Shown here piece by piece: positions 1-9,187 of a stretch of 64,000 bases of DNA; the stretch's first letter is position 1; every line of letters begins with the position of its first letter. The notes beneath the pieces are model-generated. The model was not told the DNA's origin. It saw only the letters and a program-made list of their open reading frames with translations, and ran no database searches. This stretch comes from Sulfolobaceae archaeon (GTDB taxonomy: Archaea > Thermoproteota > Thermoprotei_A > Sulfolobales > Sulfolobaceae): the NCBI GenBank assembly GCA_028277025.1, contig JAPYVG010000003.1:62001-126000 (forward strand), written 5' to 3'. A program made the position numbers and the translations under genes.

Positions 1-495
1 TACTGGAGTAAATTCCCTGGTGTTTTTTATCCCGGCGATTATGCAGTTAAAGACAGTGATGGTTACTTCTGGATTTTAGGTAGAGCTGATGAAGTGATTA
101 AAGTTTCTGGTCACAGACTTGGTACTTATGAGTTAGAGTCAGCCTTAATCCATCACCCTGCAGTGGCTGAGGCCGCCGTGATTGGCATACCGGACGAGAT
201 TAAAGGAGAAGTACCGGTAGCATTCGTGGTATTAAAGGTTGGTCAAAAGCCTTCTGAAGAGTTAAAGAAGTCTTTAAATGATTGGGTTAGGAACGAGGTC
301 GGTGCAATAGCTACATTTAAGGATATTTACTTTGTATCAAAATTGCCTAAGACTAGAAGTGGTAAGATAATGAGGAGAGTTATAAGAGCAGTGCTGACTA
401 AACAGCCAATAGGTGACTTAACAACATTAGAAGACGAAGCGTCTGTAGAAGAAGTTAAAAAGGCTTATGAAGAGTTAAGTAAAGAAATTAAATGA
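1..495 (+). CDS. AMP-forming acyl-CoA synthetase (acetyl-CoA synthetase type), C-terminal part
   Basis: The reading frame is open from base 1, so the gene is cut by the window edge and only its last 164 residues are seen. They form the mobile C-terminal domain of ANL-superfamily ligases: the hinge motif GRADEVIKVSGHRL, then PKTRSGKIMRR with the conserved lysine used in the adenylation half-reaction. The family activates a short acid with ATP and CoA. Spacing and motif wording fit acetyl/propionyl/3-hydroxypropionyl-CoA synthetases, but the substrate pocket lies in the missing N-terminal part, so acetate, 3-hydroxypropionate and 4-hydroxybutyrate cannot be separated. Its stop overlaps the ATG of the next gene. 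Confidence 0.93.
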   Translation, partial: YWSKFPGVFYPGDYAVKDSDGYFWILGRADEVIKVSGHRLGTYELESALIHHPAVAEAAVIGIPDEIKGEVPVAFVVLKVGQKPSEELKKSLNDWVRNEVGAIATFKDIYFVSKLPKTRSGKIMRRVIRAVLTKQPIGDLTTLEDEASVEEVKKAYEELSKEIK

Positions 496-701
496 ATATA
501 CGAATAACAAGAGTTTTTTATTCTAACGGTTTCACCATAGTTGAGGGCTTGGTTCCAGCTAGATGCACTTTAGGTTACTATCACGTAGTTATAAAAGTTG
601 AAGGGATGAGATTAGTGGAAAGTCGTTGCGAGTGCCGCCAACCTCTATGCAGCCACGCCGTTAAGTTACACTTAGCGTTTATAAGGTCTCTCTCTAGATG
701 A
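492..701 (+). CDS. Small SWIM-type zinc-binding protein
   Basis: This 69-residue protein overlaps the upstream CoA-synthetase gene by ATGA, which implies translational coupling. Near its C-terminus C46-x-C48-x4-C53-x-H55 matches the SWIM signature (CxC...CxH), a zinc-binding fold that mediates DNA or protein contacts. The N-terminal half is beta-rich with no recognised domain. It is far shorter than the large SWIM proteins, so it is essentially a stand-alone domain. Its 3' end runs 30 bases into the convergent glycosyltransferase gene. The function is not known; coupling to an acyl-CoA synthetase gene is the only hint. Confidence 0.75.
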   Translation: MNIRITRVFYSNGFTIVEGLVPARCTLGYYHVVIKVEGMRLVESRCECRQPLCSHAVKLHLAFIRSLSR

Positions 702-1949
702 CCAGCTCTGATTTAAAAATGTAAATAATGCATAAAATGCTGAGACATATTGTACCACTAATGCTATAGAACCATAGACGAACATTTTTAATCTCTCATC
801 ACCAATTATCTTAGCAAGAGTAGTAACAAAGAATACAGTTGATATAAAAGAGATTATATTGAAACCTATTGCAAATGCAAAATAAGGATGTAGTTGTACG
901 AGTCTATCAATTTTACTTATTATTAGCCCTAAGTTAAATATTAATATCTCGGCCTTATGAAGAAGTAAGCCTATTTGTAATAGTTTGAGTATATGACTTA
1001 ACATATGGAATCTAATGAAATCCATCACGGAGAAGAATATAGTAAAAATTGGTAACATAATTGCATATATAGAGTTAAACACGTAAAGATATCCTCTCTT
1101 AAATATTAAACCTTGTTTAAATTCTCTAAATATAGTAATATAATTCGCTCTAGTCCACCTAGTTACTTGTTTAAAAAACATAGCTAGGTTCTTTGGGGGT
1201 TTTGTGTATGCTATAGCATCAATTGCTTTCACAGCTTTATAACCTTTAGAAATTACATAGTCTGTCAAATCCCTGTCATCAGAAATTAATAACCTCCTAC
1301 CCATGAATTTCGGTTCTAAGAAATCTTTAGATAACATAAAATCTCTAATGATATCAACCCTATAAAGTACACATTGACCGCTTAAAATTATAGCGTTACC
1401 AAAGTAGTTTATAGCCCTGTTCACTAATTCACTTATCCTCTCAAAGAAATCAGAATAATAGGTAGTAGGTGAATTATTTACTCTCCAAATCCTAACATTT
1501 GCACCCACACCTCCAACACCCTCAATCATATGCTCTACCATATTTTGAACAGTCTCTCTTGTTATTAGAGTATCGCTATCAAGAAACAACACTAATCTTG
1601 TTTTTACATGCTTTAAACCCTCAGCTAAAGCCCTCCTCTTACCTTCTCTCCTTTCCAAAAAAATGAATTTACCACCATAGCGATTAGTTATTTCCTTGTA
1701 AGGGTTTTTGACACCATCACCTACAACTATGAACTTTAACCCACTTTTATACACACTCTCTATGACTTTCTTGAAGATCTTTTGGTCTTCATTATAAACT
1801 GGAATTATAACTGTGACGTCAGAAAGTGAATAAATTGAACCCTCTTTTATCGGCTTGTATTTTAGCGCAAAGTACGAGTTAAGTGTAAAATATTGAGTTG
1901 AAAGCAAGGTAACCACTAAGACTGTTACAAAATAAACTAGATCATGCAT
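672..1949 (-). CDS. Membrane glycosyltransferase, family 2
   Basis: A processive-type GT2 enzyme of about 425 residues. There is one N-terminal membrane segment, a GT-A domain with the metal-binding motif LFLDSDTL and the QxxRW-like motif KQVTRWTRANY, then several C-terminal membrane helices, the arrangement of cellulose/hyaluronan-synthase relatives. The catalytic domain probably faces the cytoplasm and uses a nucleotide-sugar donor; acceptor unknown (exopolysaccharide or glycolipid are the usual options). ATG at 1949 is preferred over GTG at 1961 because a TATA-like TTTATAT about 27 bases upstream fits a leaderless start. It is transcribed alone and converges with the SWIM gene. Confidence 0.85.
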   Translation of the reverse strand: MHDLVYFVTVLVVTLLSTQYFTLNSYFALKYKPIKEGSIYSLSDVTVIIPVYNEDQKIFKKVIESVYKSGLKFIVVGDGVKNPYKEITNRYGGKFIFLERREGKRRALAEGLKHVKTRLVLFLDSDTLITRETVQNMVEHMIEGVGGVGANVRIWRVNNSPTTYYSDFFERISELVNRAINYFGNAIILSGQCVLYRVDIIRDFMLSKDFLEPKFMGRRLLISDDRDLTDYVISKGYKAVKAIDAIAYTKPPKNLAMFFKQVTRWTRANYITIFREFKQGLIFKRGYLYVFNSIYAIMLPIFTIFFSVMDFIRFHMLSHILKLLQIGLLLHKAEILIFNLGLIISKIDRLVQLHPYFAFAIGFNIISFISTVFFVTTLAKIIGDERLKMFVYGSIALVVQYVSAFYALFTFLNQSWSSRERPYKR

Positions 1950-2008
1950 AACTGATATCACTTTCGATATTGGATATAAAAATTTTTGTCAGTTGAAAGA
2001 AAAATTTC

Positions 2009-2605
2009 TTACCAATTTATTTCACCATTTAAGAAAGGATTATGTAATTTTTCATACCCCAGGGTAGTAATAAATCCATGCCCGGGATAAACGTCTAACA
2101 AGTCATCTAACTCGATTAGTCTCTTCAAGCTCTTTTTTAAAAGTTCCTTGTCACCTCCTAGGTCATATCTACCTATGTTTTCGTTAAACAAGGTGTCACC
2201 CGTAAACAGGGAATTCTCGATTAGAAAACATACGCTACCCATTGTATGACCCGGCGTTTCAATAACCTTAACTCTAATATCACCGAAAATTAAATCGCCC
2301 TCTTTCAAATAATAGTCTATTTGAACCTCTCTAGTCCTATGATCCCTCTTAACTAACTCTTCATCAGCAATGTGAAGATAAAGCGGAACGTTGAAAACCT
2401 TTTTAATCTCTGGTACACCCATTAAATGATCAAAGTGACCATGAGTAGCTAGTATTGCTTTCAGTTCTAACCCTTTATCTCTTATGTAATTAATAACTTC
2501 GTAAGGTTTATCCCCAGCATCGATAAGAATGGCATAATTACTTTTACTTACAACATATGTATTGGTAAAGTAATCGCCTAACTCAAAACGTTTAATGTTG
2601 ATCAT
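2009..2605 (-). CDS. Metallo-beta-lactamase-fold hydrolase (glyoxalase II-like)
   Basis: The protein (198 residues) carries the complete metal site of the MBL fold: THGHFDH for the first metal ligands, then ETPGHTMGS, the bridging aspartate in FTGDTLF and the last histidine in YPGHGF. This set is typical of hydroxyacylglutathione hydrolase-like thioesterases, although Sulfolobales lack glutathione, so another thioester is likely. A longer frame to 2713 exists, but ATG 2605 starts exactly at the conserved beta strand and avoids running into the divergent fumarase gene. The 83-bp gap to fumarase must hold both promoters. Confidence 0.85.
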   Translation of the reverse strand: MINIKRFELGDYFTNTYVVSKSNYAILIDAGDKPYEVINYIRDKGLELKAILATHGHFDHLMGVPEIKKVFNVPLYLHIADEELVKRDHRTREVQIDYYLKEGDLIFGDIRVKVIETPGHTMGSVCFLIENSLFTGDTLFNENIGRYDLGGDKELLKKSLKRLIELDDLLDVYPGHGFITTLGYEKLHNPFLNGEINW

Positions 2606-2688
2606 CGATTCAATATAGTCTATAGTCCTAATTTGCTTAACTATAAATCCCAGTAAATTAAATAAACTTGAATCTCTAAATAGTACTG

Positions 2689-4008
2689 ATGAAATATACT
2701 GAAACGGCACCAAAACTTTTTATGAGTACTGGTACTAGATTTCAAAGGCAAATAATATGGGCAATGGGAGTAATAAAGTATGCTTGCGCAAAAGTTAATA
2801 CTGATTTAGGACTTCTCGATAAAGAAATAGGTAATGCGATAATGCAAGCTTCAAAAGAGGTTATGGAAGGAAAATTTGACGAGAAAGTTATAGTAGACGT
2901 TTTCCAAACGGGATCTGGTACTGGGCTTAATATGAACGTAAATGAGATAATAGCTGAAAGAGCTACTGAGATTTCTGGAAAGAAAGTACACCCAAATGAT
3001 CACGTAAACTTAGGACAATCATCAAACGATACAGTACCAACTGGAATAAGAATAGCTACTATATATTCATTAGAAACTTCATTAATACCCGCACTTAATA
3101 GGATCATAACAACACTAAATAGGAAATCAAATGATTTCTCAAACATTATAAAATCCGGTAGAACTCATCTAAGAGACGCATTACCAGTAACTTTAGGGCA
3201 AGAACTAAGTGGATATGTAGACGCTTTTTCTCATGACAGTGAAGCATTAAAGTCTATTTCGGATTACGTTAGGGAACTCCCGATAGGCGGAACAGCTGTA
3301 GGAACAGGATTGAACTCTCATCCAGAATTTCAAGAAAGAGTAGTAGAAGAAATAAACAAACTCACATCATTAAGTTTCAAACCAGCAAATAAATTCAGAG
3401 GTTTAAAACTGCTTACAGACCTACTGGATTTAAGTGGGGTATTACGGACTATAGCGGTTAACTTATATAGGCTAGGTCAAGATATAAGGCTTATGTTTTC
3501 TGGTCCAATGACAGGATTTAACGAAATAGACCTCCCATCACAAGAAGAAATAGCCGGGAGTAGTATCATGCCAGGGAAGACTAACCCAGTAACAGTAGAA
3601 GCCGCACTTTTAGTTTCAGCTCAAGTAGTAGGGTTAGATCATGCAAACCAATTCGCGTCAATGTTAGGAGAATTTGAATTGGCAATGGGAGTTCCATTGA
3701 TAGGCTATAACGTTGTGAGCCAAATAACATTATTATCAGAAGCACTCAACAAGATGGCTGATTTAGTAATTGATAAAATGGTTCCTAATGTTGAAAAGAT
3801 GAGAAGATATGCCGAGAGTAGTCCTTCACTAGTAACCGTAATTTCCCCGATCGTTGGATATGATAAAGCTTCTGAGATAGGTAAAAAATTAACTAAAGGT
3901 TTATCAATCAGGGAGGCTTTAAGAGAGTTAGGGTACAGTGATGAGCAAATAGATAAAATATTAAACTTAGAGAGATTGGTGAAACCAGGATTCCCCGCTA
4001 AATCATGA
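2689..4008 (+). CDS. fumC: Fumarate hydratase, class II
   Basis: Reversible hydration of fumarate to malate in the TCA cycle. At 439 residues it is a normal class II fumarase. Visible family motifs are [13 protein letters not shown] (residues 74-86), [10 protein letters not shown] (157-166) and the superfamily signature [11 protein letters not shown] (290-300) whose mobile loop carries the catalytic serine. In autotrophic Sulfolobales the same reaction also lies on the route from succinate to oxaloacetate and biosynthesis. TTAAATAAAC centred about 27 bases before the ATG suggests a leaderless transcript. The 3' end overlaps the next, convergent gene by six bases. Confidence 0.97.
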   Translation: MKYTETAPKLFMSTGTRFQRQIIWAMGVIKYACAKVNTDLGLLDKEIGNAIMQASKEVMEGKFDEKVIVDVFQTGSGTGLNMNVNEIIAERATEISGKKVHPNDHVNLGQSSNDTVPTGIRIATIYSLETSLIPALNRIITTLNRKSNDFSNIIKSGRTHLRDALPVTLGQELSGYVDAFSHDSEALKSISDYVRELPIGGTAVGTGLNSHPEFQERVVEEINKLTSLSFKPANKFRGLKLLTDLLDLSGVLRTIAVNLYRLGQDIRLMFSGPMTGFNEIDLPSQEEIAGSSIMPGKTNPVTVEAALLVSAQVVGLDHANQFASMLGEFELAMGVPLIGYNVVSQITLLSEALNKMADLVIDKMVPNVEKMRRYAESSPSLVTVISPIVGYDKASEIGKKLTKGLSIREALRELGYSDEQIDKILNLERLVKPGFPAKS

Positions 4009-4212
4009 AAATTTACAAGACTTTATTACTTTATTTATTACCCTCTTAATCTCATCGAGGCATTCAACCTCACCTTTTGAGCACTCATACAATTTCACAC
4101 CTCTAAACTCCTTTAAAATCTCGGGGTTTAGTTTAGGTACTACAACAATATCACTTTCATAACCTTGAATATCGTAAACATTTCCACTATTCACAAACTT
4201 AACTTTCCCCAT
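4003..4212 (-). CDS. Small hypothetical protein
   Basis: About 69 residues, beginning [10 protein letters not shown], with no membrane segment or recognised motif; two cysteines lie in the middle and one near the C-terminus. ATG 4212 is used, with a GTG one codon upstream as alternative. It overlaps the 3' end of the esterase gene by 14 bases and so is probably co-transcribed and translationally coupled to it. Codon use resembles the neighbours, which supports a real gene, but no function can be given. Confidence 0.55.
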   Translation of the reverse strand: MGKVKFVNSGNVYDIQGYESDIVVVPKLNPEILKEFRGVKLYECSKGEVECLDEIKRVINKVIKSCKFS

Positions 4213-5176
4213 CACTAAATATCTTACCTATTAAGGATAAAGAAATGTCGTATCTAAAATTAATATTAAAGTGACCTCCCTCAAACTCCTCAAAAACGTG
4301 AGGTATCCCGTATTTAATTAACCTTTTATGGAGTATCTTGGTGCCAAAATTTATTTTAAACTCATCCTTGACTCCCGCATCCATATATAGAAGTTTTAAT
4401 TTCTTAAGGTTATCATGATACTTCTCTACCATTCTAACGGGGTCTTTCTCTAACCATCTTTTCCAAACATCTTCTAGTATTTCACCCGTTTCTAAATCAA
4501 AAGGCAAATCGAAATCCTCACCGTTTGGAGAGTAAAAAGCAGACATTGCAATAATAGTTAATGTTATTACGTCTTCTTTTTCTTTTTTATTATCCCTTTC
4601 CCAATATCTCTTTAACCACTCTTTAGCGTCCTTAAACCTTCTTAAGACTCTAATAACATTGGGAAAGAGAGGTAAATATACATATTCAAAGTAAGCATCA
4701 CCAGAATGATCTACAACCCCCTTGACTATTTCTGGGTATTTCATACCTAACACTATTGAGCCGTAACCACCAGAGGATTTACCCATTAATATGATATTTT
4801 TACTATCATATTTTTCTACTAAATAAGGTATTAACTCTTTTACGAGAAACTGTTCATACATCCCTACAGCCGTAGAGTCTATATACTGGTTTCCACCAAC
4901 TTTAGTAAACATATCGGGTAAAACCATGATTAACTTTTTGACTTTGCCTTCTTTATGGAGTCTATTTAATTTTTCTGCAAAGTTTTCGTTTAAGGGATCA
5001 TAATTTAACATTGAAATCGACGAGGAAAGAAAACCACTTAAATATATTACGATAGGAATATTCTGTGTAATCTCCCCTACTTCTAATATATAAACTTTCC
5101 TTTTAAAAGGGTCATTTAACGGGTTTCCCTTTAGGTAATTACTTTCAATTACAAATTTGTATACTTTAGTTATCAT
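4199..5176 (-). CDS. Alpha/beta hydrolase, esterase D-like
   Basis: A 325-residue serine hydrolase of the putative-esterase family that includes S-formylglutathione hydrolase and mycolyl transferases. The nucleophile elbow is GKSSG with Ser134, and the likely catalytic histidine is in EGGHFNINF near the C-terminus; an oxyanion-type segment IYLSGFLSSS is near residue 45. There is no signal peptide, so a cytoplasmic carboxylesterase is expected. Its substrate cannot be read from sequence. The small gene at 4003 follows with an overlap. Confidence 0.8.
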   Translation of the reverse strand: MITKVYKFVIESNYLKGNPLNDPFKRKVYILEVGEITQNIPIVIYLSGFLSSSISMLNYDPLNENFAEKLNRLHKEGKVKKLIMVLPDMFTKVGGNQYIDSTAVGMYEQFLVKELIPYLVEKYDSKNIILMGKSSGGYGSIVLGMKYPEIVKGVVDHSGDAYFEYVYLPLFPNVIRVLRRFKDAKEWLKRYWERDNKKEKEDVITLTIIAMSAFYSPNGEDFDLPFDLETGEILEDVWKRWLEKDPVRMVEKYHDNLKKLKLLYMDAGVKDEFKINFGTKILHKRLIKYGIPHVFEEFEGGHFNINFRYDISLSLIGKIFSDGES

Positions 5177-5214
5177 TATTGAACCTTAAATACGCTTTGT
5201 AGAATAATAACTTT

Positions 5215-6777
5215 GTGGACACTAATACCATACTTACACTAATGCTGGTCTTTGCTACAGTAACTGGATTAATACTTAGAAGGTTCGGGATTTCCCCAGT
5301 ATTAGCTTACCTAATTTCTGGTATACTAGGTGAGAGCTTAGGACTGAACTATAACAACCCGGAATTTCAATTTATTTCGTTTTTAGCAACTAATCTGCTA
5401 TCCTTTGAAATGGGAATGTCGGTTAATTTGTTAGATTTAAAGACTATATTTAAAAGGGCAGCAATAATCGTACTCCTCGAGTTTTCAATAGTCTTTATGT
5501 TTGCTAATCTTTTAGCCCTTTTCTTAAGACTATCGATTTTAGAAATATTATTACTTACAGTAGTAGGCTTTGACACGAGCACGTCGATAGCATTTAAGTT
5601 ATCAGAAAAGAGCCTTGACCCAAACGATTTTAAACTAATAATTTCGGTATCGTCATTAGAAGACGCACTGGCATTTATAGCCTTAAGTTATATTACATCC
5701 TCACAAACCAACATACTCAACTTAATTCTTACCTCACTTGTTTCATTAATAATAGGATATCTAATATCTAAAATGTTAATTACACCAACATTAAAGTATG
5801 GCGATGAATCAATAATACTCTCCAGTGTAGCTTCAGTCTTCATCTTTAACATATTAAGCCAAATAGTAAACTTGCCTTCCTCATTAGAGAATTTCCTTTT
5901 AGGGGTTGGAGCTTCTTATGCCTTAAAAAACCCCGAAAAAGTGATATCATTAATAAGGCCTTTAGTAGACTTCACTCTAATATTTTTCTTCTTTATTGCG
6001 GGGAGCTATGTGAAAATATCTGGTTTTGCAATATATTATACTTTACTTTCTATTATTTTAATATTTGCAAAATATATCGCATTTAGTATAGGATACTGGT
6101 TCTCCCTAGGAGATTTCATAAGAGCTTTCAGAACTGGACTATTTATGACTCCTTTGAGTGAGTTCGGTATAGTAATCTCTTTAGCTGCCCTTCAAAACGG
6201 GCTACCAGTTTTACCAGTTTATAATATCTCTACGATATTAGTGGCAGTTTCTTCCGCAGTGGCTTCAATAATAACGAATAAGCAAAGGAGATTATTGAAA
6301 ATGATGTCTTTAATTTACAATAAATTCAATGTCTCTAAAATTGATTTAATTATACACAAAACTATGAATTTAACTATAAAAACACCAGATTTATTTAAGG
6401 CATTACTAAGATTTATATTACTAAGTGTAATCGCCACTACTACGCCGATAATATTAATCGAACTACTCTTGACTTTTTCAAAACTTTTTGCCCTTTTAAT
6501 AATTTCACTTATTATATTAATTCCGTTAATTGAATATATTCTCATGGACTCAACTCTAAAAAGAATCCCTGATAATGAGTACAAGTTTGTAATTAGTTTC
6601 TTATTATTTCTTATCTTCTTCCTTGTCACAATAGACTATGAAATAACGATAATAAAAATAATATCCTCTATATCATTAGAAGTTATCATTACTTCTTTAG
6701 CTATTTCTTTACTAGTAATAATACTGTTTTTCAATAAAATACGCGAGATAATCAGCGATATTGATAAAATGTTTTGA
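5215..6777 (+). CDS. Cation:proton antiporter (CPA2/KefB-NapA type)
   Basis: A 520-residue polytopic membrane protein with about 12 or more hydrophobic helices. The N-terminal LRRFGISPVLAYLISGILGE is the usual first-helix signature of the Na+/H+ exchanger domain. The acidic stretch SSLEDALAFIAL and the charged GFDTSTSIAFKL correspond to the core ion-binding helices. No C-terminal TrkA-N domain follows; instead there is a further hydrophobic region of about 150 residues. Likely role is pH or Na+/K+ homeostasis in an acidophile. The start is GTG at 5215. The C-terminus overlaps the convergent DUF429 gene by 26 bases. Confidence 0.85.
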   Translation: MDTNTILTLMLVFATVTGLILRRFGISPVLAYLISGILGESLGLNYNNPEFQFISFLATNLLSFEMGMSVNLLDLKTIFKRAAIIVLLEFSIVFMFANLLALFLRLSILEILLLTVVGFDTSTSIAFKLSEKSLDPNDFKLIISVSSLEDALAFIALSYITSSQTNILNLILTSLVSLIIGYLISKMLITPTLKYGDESIILSSVASVFIFNILSQIVNLPSSLENFLLGVGASYALKNPEKVISLIRPLVDFTLIFFFFIAGSYVKISGFAIYYTLLSIILIFAKYIAFSIGYWFSLGDFIRAFRTGLFMTPLSEFGIVISLAALQNGLPVLPVYNISTILVAVSSAVASIITNKQRRLLKMMSLIYNKFNVSKIDLIIHKTMNLTIKTPDLFKALLRFILLSVIATTTPIILIELLLTFSKLFALLIISLIILIPLIEYILMDSTLKRIPDNEYKFVISFLLFLIFFLVTIDYEITIIKIISSISLEVIITSLAISLLVIILFFNKIREIISDIDKMF

Positions 6778-7288
6778 ACTGGAATGTCAACTCATCGATT
6801 TTACTGATTTCTAATTTACCTTTTGGCAAAAGGAAAATCTCTCCGTCAGAAGCTCTTACCACCATAATATTTCCAGAATGATAAAAGTAAGCTACAAGAG
6901 AACAAACTACAGCATCGATTATATCCTTCTTCCTGCTCAGCTTCCTCCAATCAAGCCCAACGTTCTTCATTGAGGATGTAGGATGAGTCTCTATTACTTT
7001 CTTAAACGACAGTGATAAACGAATAGCCCTATCAACAAGGCTCCTCATCCAACTAGGGGGCAAAACCTTATACCCCCTCTTAATCATTTCCTTATCTACG
7101 TTTCTAAAACCTCTGGAATGGCTTAATGGTGAATCAATTGCAACAACCTCACTATCTTTACAGTATTCTATGATTTCTTCGTCAGTCAATAATTCCTTAA
7201 CTCTGATAATACTATCCAAAAGTAAACCCACTGCTGAAGGCCTCTTTACTGCCAAATCTATTCCACAAAACTTCAATACCTTATCCAT
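6752..7288 (-). CDS. DUF429-family predicted RNase H-like nuclease
   Basis: The 178-residue protein opens with a strand carrying an acidic residue in FCGIDLAVKRPSAVG, followed by VVAIDSPLS, the pattern of the RNase H-like DUF429 family; later conserved parts are WMRSLVDRA and the helix containing KKDIIDAVVCSLVA. The family is predicted to be a nuclease but its substrate is unknown. The start codons of this gene and of divergent tpiA are only 11 bases apart, so each promoter must lie within the other coding region or in the adjacent upstream sequence. Confidence 0.75.
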   Translation of the reverse strand: MDKVLKFCGIDLAVKRPSAVGLLLDSIIRVKELLTDEEIIEYCKDSEVVAIDSPLSHSRGFRNVDKEMIKRGYKVLPPSWMRSLVDRAIRLSLSFKKVIETHPTSSMKNVGLDWRKLSRKKDIIDAVVCSLVAYFYHSGNIMVVRASDGEIFLLPKGKLEISKIDELTFQFKTFYQYR

Positions 7289-7299
7289 GATTTTAATTT

Positions 7300-7989
7300 A
7301 TGAAACCCCCCATTATTTTAATAAACTACAAGGCATATGAGAACTCATATGGGCAAAGAGGCATAGAAATTTCAAAAAAGATAGAAAAAGTAAGTAAAGA
7401 CTATAATGTACCGGTAATAATCTCAGTGCCAGCTACAATGATTTATAGGTTAAGCCAAGAAACAGATTTAATAATCTATGCCCAGCACGTGGATGGATTA
7501 GAGCATGGTGCAAGAACTGGTGCAATACTTCCGGAAATGATAAAAGATGCCGGTGCAAAGGGGTCTTTGCTTAACCATAGCGAGAAGAGAATAAGATTAG
7601 ACGAAATACATGATGCTATAATAAGAATGAAAAAGTTAGGTTTAGAAAGTGTGGTTTGTGTTGATAGATACGAGTTAGTCTATTCCATGGCAGTCCTAAA
7701 TCCAGACGCAATACTTATAGAACCACCGGAATTGATTGGAAGCGGAAAAGCCGTATCAAAGGAAAGACCAGAAGTTATAACTAGGGCAGTTGATGAAATT
7801 AAGAAAACCCCCGGAGTTTACCTAATAGCTGGAGCTGGAATAACAAGTGGTGAAGACGTGTATAGGGCTATTGAATTGGGTGCTGATGGAATAGGAGTGG
7901 CAAGTGCTGTGATGAAAGCTAAAGAGCCAGAAAAAGTAGTTGAAAGTTTCATCCAGAATGCGCTAAGAGCCTTAGAAAAAAGAAGTTAA
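7300..7989 (+). CDS. tpiA: Triosephosphate isomerase
   Basis: Interconverts dihydroxyacetone phosphate and glyceraldehyde 3-phosphate. At 229 residues it is the short archaeal form that usually makes tetramers. The catalytic residues are present: Asn9 and Lys11 (INYKAYE), His93 (LLNHSEKR), Glu141 ([15 protein letters not shown], including flexible loop 6), and the phosphate-binding [11 protein letters not shown] near the end. In this lineage it serves mainly gluconeogenesis and glycerol-phosphate supply. Four bases of overlap with the convergent gene at 7986. Confidence 0.98.
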   Translation: MKPPIILINYKAYENSYGQRGIEISKKIEKVSKDYNVPVIISVPATMIYRLSQETDLIIYAQHVDGLEHGARTGAILPEMIKDAGAKGSLLNHSEKRIRLDEIHDAIIRMKKLGLESVVCVDRYELVYSMAVLNPDAILIEPPELIGSGKAVSKERPEVITRAVDEIKKTPGVYLIAGAGITSGEDVYRAIELGADGIGVASAVMKAKEPEKVVESFIQNALRALEKRS

Positions 7990-8315
7990 AGAATCACATC
8001 TACAACTTTTTCCTCTATAGATCCCTCTCCGAAATATTTCTTTATAATATCTCTAGTTTTAGCCTTATCTTTTAAAAAAGCGTTAAGTATTGCAATTAAA
8101 AGGAACGCACTAACTAATCTCGCCTCATTATTAACATTATTAGAGTAGTTCTCAAGCAATAACGAGTTTATTTTAACCGTAGATCCATCAAGAATAGAAA
8201 GTGTAATGTATGGTAAATCAGTAACTATTACGTTAAAGTTCTCCCTTGTTATCCCTTCTTTTTCTAAAATCCTTCTTGCTATACCTATAACACATTCTAG
8301 ATCTTTACATATCAT
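7986..8315 (-). CDS. Hypothetical protein
   Basis: A 109-residue, mostly helical protein beginning [17 protein letters not shown]; no motif is recognised and there is no clear membrane segment. The ATG at 8315 shares its first base with the D box of the sRNA described at 8311-8367, so either translation starts inside the sRNA 3' end or a later codon is used. The gene lies between tpiA (convergent, 4-base overlap) and the ABC permease upstream. Codon use is normal for the region. Function unknown. Confidence 0.55.
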   Translation of the reverse strand: MICKDLECVIGIARRILEKEGITRENFNVIVTDLPYITLSILDGSTVKINSLLLENYSNNVNNEARLVSAFLLIAILNAFLKDKAKTRDIIKKYFGEGSIEEKVVDVIL

Positions 8316-8367
8316 CAGACGAACAACCTCTCATCATTTCTCAGCTAAGGTTGGGTTCTTCACCAGA
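8311..8367 (-). ncRNA. C/D box 2'-O-methylation guide sRNA (candidate 1)
   Basis: Read on the minus strand the order is: C box GTGAAGA (8363-8357), 12-nt guide ACCCAACCTTAG, D' box CTGA (8344-8341), 3-nt spacer, C' box ATGATGA (8337-8331), 12-nt guide GAGGTTGTTCGT, D box CTGA (8318-8315). Box spacing is exactly that of archaeal dual-guide C/D sRNAs, which assemble with L7Ae, Nop5 and fibrillarin. By the D+5 rule the two guides would methylate targets complementary to them; no target was identified by eye. The C box has one deviation from RUGAUGA. Flanking stem pairing is weak. Confidence 0.75.
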
Positions 8368-8380
8368 TGAAAGAGATCAT

Positions 8381-9187
8381 TCATAAATAATAAGTATATC
8401 TCCTCTTTATGAGGAAATAGGAAACTAACCTAGCGGCTAAAATTAAGATTAGGGAAAACACAATTAAAGTCGCGGCTGAGGACACAGAGGCATTGAAATA
8501 TGATTCAAACTCATTATAAATAAAGACTGAAGCAACACAATCACCATTAAATATCCATCCAGTGACAAATGGTGCTACAATTACAACGGAACCAAACTCG
8601 CTTATAGCCCTAGCCATTGCAGTTAAACCAGAAGAAATTATAGCCCCTACTGACATCGGAAACATTATTCTATAAAAAACCTTAAGTTCTGACATCCCTA
8701 GGCTCTCAGCGAACTCTTCATAATACGTAGGAAGACTTTCGAAGTAACTCTGCATAGCTCTTACGTAAACTGGCGTAGATACAATTATTAATGCTAAGAA
8801 AAGCCCTAAGTATGTGTAATAAAAATTTATGCCTATTTTATTAAGAAATTTTCCAACAGGATTAAGAGGACTATCAATGAAAAGCAATGCGATACCAACT
8901 ACTGGATGAGGAATAGAGGCAGGTACGTCAACTAAACTCTCCATCACAACGCTTTTGTGTCGAGCTAAATAGTAGGCTAAAGGAGTAAAAGCAACAATTT
9001 CAATAATCACAGCAAGAGCTGAAGCAAAGAAACTCAGCTCAACTGAACTCAAAACAGTCTTTCCAAAGGCTGCAGACCTAACGTAGAAGGGACCGTAACC
9101 ATAATACAATAGGAACATAATAGGGAATACAATTAATATTGTTAAAAAGAAGGAAATTATCTTAAAGGCTCGGGAATGTGCCATCAT
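8381..9187 (-). CDS. ABC transporter permease, molybdate/tungstate type
   Basis: A 268-residue inner-membrane permease with about six hydrophobic helices. The cytoplasmic EAA loop that docks the ATPase is visible as EFAESLGMSELKVFYRIMFP, followed by MARAISEFGSVVIVAPF, a sequence style found in ModB/WtpB/CysT permeases. It overlaps the 3' end of the binding-protein gene by 26 bases, so the two are co-translated. Start is ATG 9187 (or 9184). No ATP-binding subunit gene follows; the next elements are an sRNA and a hypothetical gene. Confidence 0.85.
   Translation of the reverse strand: MMAHSRAFKIISFFLTILIVFPIMFLLYYGYGPFYVRSAAFGKTVLSSVELSFFASALAVIIEIVAFTPLAYYLARHKSVVMESLVDVPASIPHPVVGIALLFIDSPLNPVGKFLNKIGINFYYTYLGLFLALIIVSTPVYVRAMQSYFESLPTYYEEFAESLGMSELKVFYRIMFPMSVGAIISSGLTAMARAISEFGSVVIVAPFVTGWIFNGDCVASVFIYNEFESYFNASVSSAATLIVFSLILILAARLVSYFLIKRRYTYYL

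Noticed and set aside
2606..2713. Longer N-terminus for the MBL hydrolase
   Set aside because: The extension has no family similarity and would overlap the divergent fumarase start; ATG 2605 begins at the conserved fold.
5367..5582. Minus-strand frame inside the antiporter gene
   Set aside because: Antisense of a hydrophobic membrane protein; no independent support.
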